This document shows positions 57,170 to 64,000 of a DNA stretch of 64,000 bases, in pieces. How positions within the stretch are numbered: position 1 is the first letter of the stretch; each line of letters begins with the position of its first letter. Source of the DNA: Apricaphanius iberus. Its lineage: Eukaryota > Chordata > Actinopteri > Cyprinodontiformes > Aphaniidae. Made by a program: the position numbers and the translations under genes. A model generated the notes under the pieces. The model searched no databases, had not been told where the DNA came from, and was given only the letters and a program-made list of their open reading frames with translations. The stretch lies in the NCBI GenBank assembly GCA_028564705.1, contig JAPXFQ010001411.1, positions 447,501 to 511,500 on the forward strand, read 5' to 3'.

Positions 57170-58136
57170 ATTAGAACTGGCATGAAATTCTCCGCAACGT
57201 TTGGGCCCTTTTTAGCCACACTCCAAGTACCTTAATCCTATATCCAAGGATCGCTTGCCGCAATTCAGCCTTGTTGTAGAATTGCAGGTGTGACGAGGTA
57301 GCCCTTCTGTGAGCAGCAGCACAGAATGACCGGGTTTCGGAGGGCGGGGCCTAGGCTCAAACGTTCAACTATAATATATAATCTTTTTTTCCCCAAATAA
57401 AAGCATACTAGCACCAATGCTACATAAACAAACTGGGGTATTAGCTGTGAAGCTAATTCTGAATTTTAGCTATGAAGCTAATTGAAAAATAAACAACTCA
57501 AATAATGCCACAATGTTTACTAACAGCTGAAGGACATTATTGAGGAAATATGCTTACTTGTACAGGGATATTTTCTGGTTCATGGAGAGTTGGTATTAAA
57601 CCTGGTAGAAGTTTAAAACCATCTGCGAATCCCCTGTTACATTGTCCAAAGTTGGAAAAACATTTGTCCAAGAAATGTTTGCCACAAACTACCACATGCT
57701 TCGGCAGTCAGTCGGGTACATTCCCTGCATACACAAAATCTATCCACAAGCTTTTCAGTGGCTCAGAAGTGGGGATGACAAAAATATTTATGTTCTCTTT
57801 TGTACACCCAGCTACAGTGCAGTTTGGATGTGGTCTGGACTCCATGCTGTTGGTTTGTTGTTTGCCTGTTACCGTAGCTCTCCACACCACGGAGGGAGGG
57901 ACTTGCAGGGTGTAGTTCGGGGAATGGGGTAATTGGCTGGAAATCAACACGTAATATGCTGAAACGTGTCGTCAAATGCCAAACTGCCAAACAGCCAAAC
58001 AGCCCATTTCTGAGTGCTAATTTCAAAGGAAAGACGAATCAGTGATTTTAACCCGTTTGGGCCCGTAGGCAAGCTGGGGGAACTAAAACATATGATCAAA
58101 AACCTCAAAAAATGCTAATTTTATGCCAGGTCCACT
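57170..58136 (-). mobile_element. Kolobok-like DNA transposon, non-autonomous
   Basis: TTAA lies on both sides (57166-57169 and 58137-58140). The ends are inverted: ATTAGAACTGGCATGAAATT (left) and AATTTTATGCCAGGTCCACT (right), agreeing at most of ~20 positions. A THAP-type zinc finger exon is inside. TTAA duplications plus a THAP domain are features of the Kolobok superfamily (piggyBac shares TTAA but not THAP). The catalytic exons are missing. Confidence 0.75.
57553..57925 (-). pseudogene. THAP zinc-finger exon of the Kolobok-like element
   Basis: The minus strand encodes a THAP domain. It begins CTVAGC (C-X4-C), followed by an IPTSEPLKSLWIDFV stretch (the conserved Pro and Trp are visible) and VVCGKHF (C-X2-H), then CFSNFGQ. 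A single in-frame TGA after GNVPD interrupts it; the frame is otherwise kept to EPENIPVQ. There the sequence meets a splice donor (CTGTACAA|GTAAGC, boundary near 57553). THAP domains bind the transposon ends in a sequence-specific way. Confidence 0.75.
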
Positions 58137-58499
58137 TTAATGCCGATGTTACATGTTACCATCCCGGCTTTGTCATTTCTGATTGGATGACTATTTGATT
58201 TCTTCCTAACCTTTAACACTTAACATTAGAAAATGAGTGCCTAACCTTAAATAATTTTCTAATCCTAACATTCGAGGACCATTACCTAACCATAGTCAGA
58301 CTATTTTCCTATTCTCCAGTTCCTAAATCTAGCATAATCCATCTGTCTCACATTTATATCCCTAAAGCAGCCATGATCTGAGTTCAACGCACTGTTGATG
58401 CATTCTTGTTCAGGATGAGAGATTGCTGAGAGGATTGCTTTGGTTGGAAAGTCTGCATCAACCTCACATCAATTCAATTCAATTCAGTTTATTTATATA

Positions 58500-60039
58500 A
58501 CTTTATTTTTTTTAACTTTATTTATAAAGCGCTTTTCAAACAAAGAAAGTTACTCAAAGTGCTTTACAGATTTAAAATAACCCCACAAACCCCCCCCCCT
58601 TCAAAAAATAAAATCATCAGTGCAAATACAACCCCCTCCCAACCCAACCCATCAGCCATACTCACTCACACACACACTTAGAAGCTACAAAAAGCGGGCT
58701 GAGTACAGATGAGCCAGGAAATGCCATCATGGAGCCATCTGCATCAGCAGCAGCAGATCAACATCAGCAGCCAAGGCTCCCACCCAGGGCGCCCAGAGGA
58801 GGGAGGGCTGGTACCCCCACCTCCACCCAAGCGCTACCTGGGGGGCACCCAGGCAGCCACAGCCGACCACCGCCCCCGATGCAGGGGGCTCCCCAGAGAG
58901 GAAACACTAGCAAGAAAGATTAAAATACATTAAAATATAAAGTTAATCAAATATAAAGTATATAAAGTATAAAACAATAAGTGTAAAACAAATAATAAAA
59001 ATGCAAAGCAGATTAATAAATAAACAGTTAAAAGCTGAACTAAAAATTAAATCAGGTAAAACATGCTGAGCGATTAAAAATATATTAATAAATAATAATT
59101 AGTTAAAGGCTAAGCTAAAAAGGTGAGTCTTGAGCCTGCTCTTAAAAACATTAATGTTCTCTGCGGCCCTGAGGTCCTCTGGCAGCCTGTTCCAGAGGTG
59201 AGGGCCATAATAATGGAAAGACGCCTCACCATGAGTCTGTGTCCTGACTTTGGGGATGATAAGGAGACGGCTGCCAGAGGAGCGCAGAGACCGCGAGGGT
59301 TCATACGGTAAAAGCATTTCTGACAGATACGAAGGCCCAAGACCATTAAGACACTTAAAGACCATTAAAAGAACCTTAAAATCGATCCTAAAACATACGG
59401 GCAGCCAATGCAGTGATTCTAAGACCGGTGTAATGTGCTCCCGCCTCCTAGTCTTCATCAGGACACGAGCTGCTGAATTCTGTAGAAGCTGTAAACATGA
59501 GGTAGTCTTTTTGGGAAGACCAGAAAGCAGGGCATTACAATAATCAATTCTACTGGTGATAAAAGCATGCATTAGCGTCTCCGTATTGGCCCGAGAGAGA
59601 ATGGGGCGGACTCTGGCGATGTTCTTTAGGTGATAAAAACCTATTTTGGTGATGTTTTTAATGTGAGGGATAAAAGTCAGCTCAGAGTCAAAAATCACAC
59701 CCAGGTTCTTCACTTGTAAAGAATAATTAAAAGACAATGATTGTAGTTTTGGTAAAAGTTTTTCTCTCTGAGCCTCAGGACCGATAACTAAAACCTCAGT
59801 TTTGTCCTGGTTGAGCTGGAGAAAGTTTTCTGCCATCCAGGATTTAATGTCTAAAATGCAGTTAAAAAGTGCATCCATTGGCCGTGTGTCATCAGGAGAC
59901 ATGGAGATGTACAACTGTGTATCATCGGCATAACTGTGAAAGTTAACTCCATGTCTCCTGATAACACTGCCAAGAGGGAGCATATACAGGTTAAAAAGCA
60001 CTGGGCCTAAAACTGAACCCTGGGGAACACCACAAGTGA
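58500..60039 (-). mobile_element. L2 LINE, copy A, inserted in the 3' end of another L2
   Basis: A ~1.54 kb 5'-truncated L2 placed in the 3' UTR of copy B. TATATA occurs at both junctions (58494-58499 and 60040-60045), a likely short target duplication. Its 3' UTR (58500-59098) starts with a T-rich end and CTTTATTTATAAAGCGCTTTTC. The 5' truncation falls just at the RT motif [12 protein letters not shown]. Confidence 0.85.
59099..60036 (-). pseudogene. L2 copy A: reverse transcriptase and C-terminal region
   Basis: About 312 codons open without a break. It begins in the RT motif [14 protein letters not shown], followed by the catalytic [67 protein letters not shown] and the LHWLPV block. It ends with [27 protein letters not shown]. 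Because the frame is clean, the insertion is probably young. Without the RT fingers and endonuclease it cannot move by itself. Confidence 0.9.
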
Positions 60040-60045
60040 TATATA

Positions 60046-61690
60046 GCGCAGTTTCACAACAGATGTCATATCAAGGCACTTTACAAGAAGAGTTATTACA
60101 ATACAATGTTAAGTTTAGGAATTAGAGAACCACAGGAGATTGCGTCGTGAATTTTCAGCAATCCCTCACACTGAGCAAACATGAAGCGAGAGTGGAGAGG
60201 AAAAAATCCCTTTTAACAGGAAGAAACTTCCAGCGGAACCAGGCTCAGCATAAGCGGTCATCTGCCGAGATCATCTGGGTTTGGATAAGGCAGCAGAGAC
60301 ACAGAAAGAGCAACAGAACTGATGCAGAAGCAGAAGCTGGTTGCAGGACGTGGAGAACGTTCCTCCATTGGAAAGCCATCTTAGTCAGGGTCGTCAAGCA
60401 TGGCGGGTCAGGAGCACCTACTGTAGAAAGAGACTAAGGGAAAACAGGTTAGCGCTTGAATTGACAGCACATAATGCAGTTGGGGAGAAGTAGGATAGAA
60501 AGTAGGAACTGACACTAATAATGTCCTCCAACAGCCTTGACAAAACCAGAATAGCTACTAACATTAACCTGTCTCCTAGCTACTAGGAGACCTAGCTACT
60601 AACACGCTCTACCTGGCTTACAATAATCTATCTCTAACTAGCTACTCTACCTGACTACTAACATTAACCTGTCTCATCCTAGCTTTTGACACTCTACCTG
60701 GCTACTAACATTAACCTGTCTAACCTGTCTCTAACTACCTGTTACCTGTTTCTAACCGTAAGGTTTGTCAAAGAGGAAGGTTTTAAGCCTAGTTTTAAAG
60801 ATAGACAAGTTGTCTGCTTCACGAACCAACCCTGGGAGCTGGTTCCATAGGAGGGGAGCCTGGTAACTGAAAGATCTGCCACCCATTCTACTTTTAGAAA
60901 TCCTAGGAGCTACCAGTAAACCTGCAGTCTGAGAGCGAAGGGCCCTGTTAGGAACATATGGAACAATCAAGTCTCTGATGTATGATGGAGCTAGATTATT
61001 AAGAGCTTCATATGTCAGAAGGAGGATCTTGAATTCTATTCTAGATTTTACTGGAAGCCAGTGAATAGAAGCTAAAACAGGGGAAATGTGATCTCTTCTT
61101 CTTTTATTCATTAGAACCCTAGCAGCAGCATTTTGGACAAACTGAAGACTTTTAATCGTATTCTGTGGACTACCTGATAATAAAGAATTACAGTAATCCA
61201 GCCTTGAAGTAACAAAGGCATGGACTAGTTTTTCAGCACCACCCCTGGACAGGATGGTTCTAATTTTTGCAATATTCCTAAGGTGAAAAAAGGAAATCCT
61301 AGAGACTTCTTTAATGTGAGACCTAAATGACATATCTTGGTCAAAAGTAGCACAGAGGTTCTTTACTTTATTACTGGAGGTTAATTTAATGCTGTCCAGG
61401 TGAAGGGGTTGACTAAGTAGTTTCTTTTTCAGAACTTCTGGTCCAAAGACAACAACTTCTGTTTTATCAGAAGCAAGAAGTTTTTTATATCTTCCAGACA
61501 TGCCTGTAGTCTACCTAACTGATTGGATTCATCAGGATTTATGGATACATATAGCTGTATATAGCTCTGCGTAACTATGGAAATTTATCCCATGCTGCCT
61601 AATGATTTTACCAATAGGAAGCATAAATATATTGAAAAAAGAATTGGCCCAAGCACCGAACCCTGTTGTATGCCGCAAGTAACCATTGAG
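60046..61690 (-). pseudogene. L2 LINE, copy B: RT C-terminal half and 3' UTR
   Basis: The minus-strand frame 61501-60752 (249 codons) encodes DKTEVVVFGPEVLKKKLL, FDQDMSFRSHIKEVSR, SRLDYCNSLLSGSPQ, VQNAAARVLMNKRRRDHISP and FKTRLKTFLFDKPYG. Upstream to 61690 the RT active site region is recognisable but frameshifted. A ~700-bp 3' UTR runs to 60046, and its last ~33 bp continue on the far side of copy A (58470-58499, with AATTCAATTCAATTCAG). Same family as 41438-42527. Confidence 0.85.
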
Positions 61691-62348
61691 GCAGAGGCAG
61701 ATCAATAACTATATGCAATGTCTTAGTATTCCTGTTTTTTAAATGGTGCTATATAAACTGAACTGAATTGAATTTTTGAAGACATCTACAAAACTTTGTA
61801 AATGCCGGTTGACATCTTATAAATGTGTATGCCGAAGATGTTATTGGACCAATGGTTTGCTGGCTTCTATTATAAATCATAGACAGAACCATGTCCATAG
61901 TGCAGGGTAGTATAAAATCCTCTGCAGTTCTGTGCAGTTTTTCACAATGTGCTACTATGTACAAAACTTTACAAGAGCTCAGATGAGCATATGCATGTGT
62001 TTGGTGTAACAAAACAAAAGACAATATGTACTTCATCATATTTTTCTTATATTTTTCTTATACCGATGTCAAGCTAGCAGCCCACAAGCCAAAGTAGGCT
62101 ACAGATTGCTTGATTTTGGCCTAGGTGTATTATAGAGAGTTTTTATATATTTAAAGCTTCCATGACGAGAGCCTTTCTGGCTTTGATTTTAAATATACTT
62201 CAGAAATCCTAAAGACAATCCAGTTAAAGATCGAGAAGAGAAAGCAATGAGGAGGCAGGAGGCAGGAAACGCTTTTTTTACCTGGGGATTCTTGCCAACA
62301 GGTGACACACTTGCAAAATTGCAGAATAAAAAAAACATTAATCTAAAT
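61691..62348. other. Unassigned, with an L2 tail on the plus strand
   Basis: At 61741-61775 GGTGCTATATAAACTGAACTGAATTGAATTT is a plus-strand L2-type tail next to the minus-strand copy B. The rest shows nothing recognisable. Confidence 0.4.
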
Positions 62349-63242
62349 CAGCTGTTCCCAAACTTATTTTGCCATGCACCCACTTTTATAATCCGTCTAT
62401 GTTGACCCGCCCCCAAGCCCCCACCTTAAAAAAAATGTCACAATCATTTTTGTCACTGTTACCTGTACCTGTAGTTGTTTTTGGCTGCTTTTCAACTCCT
62501 CCAATTTTGATTTTAAAAATGTAACAGGCTTTTGAGTTACATTAGGATGCTTTGTGTGAAGGTGGCGACGTAGATATGAAGGCTTCAGGCAGCTGTTTGC
62601 AAGAACCTCACTGCACACCACACACTGCGGCTTTGGATAGTCTGCATCACCAATCCAAGTGAAGCCTAGACCCAGATAATTTTCGTCATATCTCCTTCTT
62701 TTTTTCCCCATCTGGTGATCAGCATCTTCAAATCTTTTTCCTCGTTGCCAACTTTTTCCCTCTGCCGTCACCTCCAGCTCATCATTTTTTAACTCCTGCT
62801 CTTTTTCTTCTCCTGGATCTGTCGCAATTCTATCCTCTGTTTCCTTTGATTCGTCACTCTCTCTTGGTTCCTCTCCTTTGTCTTTCAATTTCTTAGCTGA
62901 CAGTTTCCCCGATTTAAGCCAATTGAGCATATTTGCGAAAATTAAAGAAGTAGAGGCCACAAGCTAGGTGCGCATATAAATTGTGTTGTAGAGGAAGAAG
63001 AACTTCTTCTACACGTTCTCTGTAGATGAAGCGTATTTTGAATAGTAGTCTAATTTGAAATTATTATTAAAAACTTTACAAAGGAAATATTTATTTACAC
63101 ATCTTTATTGTGTGGGAAAACAACACTGTATTGTGTAATTACATAAAAAAAATTTCCGCCATTACATTTTTAACCTTGCGCACCCCCTAGTGGAGGCTCG
63201 CGCACCCCTGGGGGTGCGCGCACCACACTTAGGGAATCCCTG
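62349..63242 (-). mobile_element. Charlie-like hAT transposon, internally deleted
   Basis: It starts CAGCTGTTCCCAAACTT and ends AAGTGTGG-type inverted sequence, with final bases TTAGGGAATCCCTG. ATCTAAAT stands on both sides (62341-62348 and 63243-63250), a perfect 8-bp duplication as in hAT elements. Only the first part of the transposase (BED finger) is kept; the rest was lost before or at insertion. 894 bp. Confidence 0.9.
62397..62960 (-). CDS. BED-type zinc-finger protein, truncated hAT (ZBED5/SCAND3-like) transposase
   Basis: 187 codons, intact. Residues ~1-80 are acidic/basic and low-complexity (many Glu, Lys). A KKRRRYDENYLGLGFTWIGD block then leads into a BED finger: CVVC (C-X2-C) and HLHTKH (H-X4-H context) in PQCVVCSEVLANSCLKPSY followed by LRRHLHTKHPN. 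The frame goes on a little (VTFLKSKLEEL) and then reads into former 3' sequence, ending in FFLRWGLGGGST. BED fingers bind DNA. Without the catalytic domain the product could only bind transposon ends or other sites, perhaps interfering with full-length transposase. Expression is unknown. The ATG at 62960 fits the known start context of such proteins. Confidence 0.7.
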   Translation of the reverse strand: MASTSLIFANMLNWLKSGKLSAKKLKDKGEEPRESDESKETEDRIATDPGEEKEQELKNDELEVTAEGKSWQRGKRFEDADHQMGKKRRRYDENYLGLGFTWIGDADYPKPQCVVCSEVLANSCLKPSYLRRHLHTKHPNVTQKPVTFLKSKLEELKSSQKQLQVQVTVTKMIVTFFLRWGLGGGST

Positions 63243-63250
63243 ATCTAAAT

Positions 63251-64000
63251 CATTAAACTAAAACTAAAGGGCTATTGTATAGTTAGCAGTGTGCTCCCCA
63301 GGTATTAGATGAATGTATGTCCTCATTTCAAGTTTATCCTACTTGAGTAAATTGCTTGATTTTATTACTTAGCATTAGGGTTTTTTTGTCAGTGCATTAC
63401 TATTACCTTTTATGATGTATTTTTTATAAAACAATTAAATGCACAATACACATTTCATCAACAATGTAATGAAACAATAATCTGCTTTACACAAAGCTAT
63501 AATAAACCATAAGAGGGAGAAACTATTCTGAATTAGATATTACAGTTGTTGAGTATTTGAAACAAATAGTACATGTAAACATAAAAATCCTCAAACATGC
63601 AATTCCTTTTGGGGGATATTATTAAAAATTAAAATTTGCCTGAATTCTTTGTTTTTGTTATTTACAGCAGATGCCAGTCATGAAGCAGGAAGCAACACTC
63701 AAAAGATTCAAAATGTAGATCTAGGTGAATGCATAATGCATTACAAGTGTTTTAGTTAATATGGAGCTATTAAAGGAATGCCATGCCTACTTACCCTGTT
63801 TACTTCATTCATTAATAGTATATGTAATCGTTGAGAATAAAGTATTATAAGACAACATGTTAAAGCTTTAAGAACTGTAAAAAACCTTAAACGTTCATCC
63901 ATTGTTTAAACTAAAATAATTATCTATCAAGTTGTCTTCATAATAACTATTTGTGTGTTTTATTCTCTTACAGAAGAAGGACCAAGTGGACTCAATGTTT
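63251..64000. other. Unassigned flank ending in a possible splice acceptor
   Basis: AT-rich non-coding DNA. Near the end, TGTGTGTTTTATTCTCTTACAG (about 63952-63973) is a good polypyrimidine tract and AG, followed by AGAAGGACCAAGTGGACTC, open in at least two frames to the window end. A host exon could start here, but ~27 bp is too little to identify. Confidence 0.35.

Noticed and set aside
57642..57932. 96-codon plus-strand ORF
   Set aside because: Antisense of the THAP exon, which has diagnostic Cys/His residues on the minus strand.
1..64000. tRNA genes, CRISPR arrays, bacterial operons or phage
   Set aside because: No cloverleaf with A/B boxes was recognised, no regularly spaced direct repeats with unique spacers, and the content is clearly vertebrate transposons.

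Overview
The window looks like a transposon-dense, gene-poor stretch of a ray-finned (teleost-like) fish genome. The evidence is the repeat mix: a Sushi-type Ty3/gypsy chromovirus, a PNMA-type gypsy element, L1, L2 and RTE (Rex3/Expander-like) LINEs, Tc1, PIF/Harbinger, Kolobok-like and two kinds of hAT DNA transposons, and retroviral-type LTRs. I found no convincing host protein-coding gene, tRNA, rRNA or CRISPR array. The last ~30 bases may be the start of a host exon. Species cannot be named from this sequence.

Layout. 1-1314: 3' part and 3' LTR of a retrovirus-like element (family A). 2221-3752: a diverged tandem repeat next to a ~1.1 kb fold-back inverted repeat. 4861-6867: a homopyrimidine tract, then nested GC-rich tandem repeats and an LTR-like module. 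7168-8301: a Harbinger element split by a 349-bp solo LTR. 10413-20101: a hAT transposon (minus strand) whose transposase gene is split by a Sushi element at 11458-17231 with a 5-bp target duplication. 20668-21420: a Tc1 fragment holding a short LINE/SINE-like tail. 25543-26252: a second Harbinger copy. 26384-27773: an internally deleted LTR provirus (family B). 27985-30236: a decayed L1. 31638-36714: a PNMA-type gypsy element with frameshifts and a truncated integrase. 38498-38785: a Tc1 3' end. 39112-40330: a second family-B copy whose LTR has a perfect 18-bp hairpin just after the TATA box. 41438-42527: an L2 tail. 42852-49600: a family-A element on the minus strand whose LTR is split by a ~5.5 kb L1 that itself carries an RTE insertion. 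57170-58136: a Kolobok-like element with TTAA duplications and a THAP exon. 58470-61690: one L2 inserted inside another. 62349-63242: a Charlie-like hAT with an 8-bp duplication and an open BED-finger reading frame.

No genes here form a host pathway. The information lies in the nesting order, the target-site duplications and a few well preserved cis signals. The best of these is an apparent self-priming signal in the Sushi element: the 11 nt immediately after its 5' LTR are perfectly complementary to an 11-nt stretch inside the LTR, 24-33 nt downstream of a TATA-like box. Most copies are broken by frameshifts, stops or deletions. The clearest intact frame is the 187-codon BED-finger ORF at 62397-62960.
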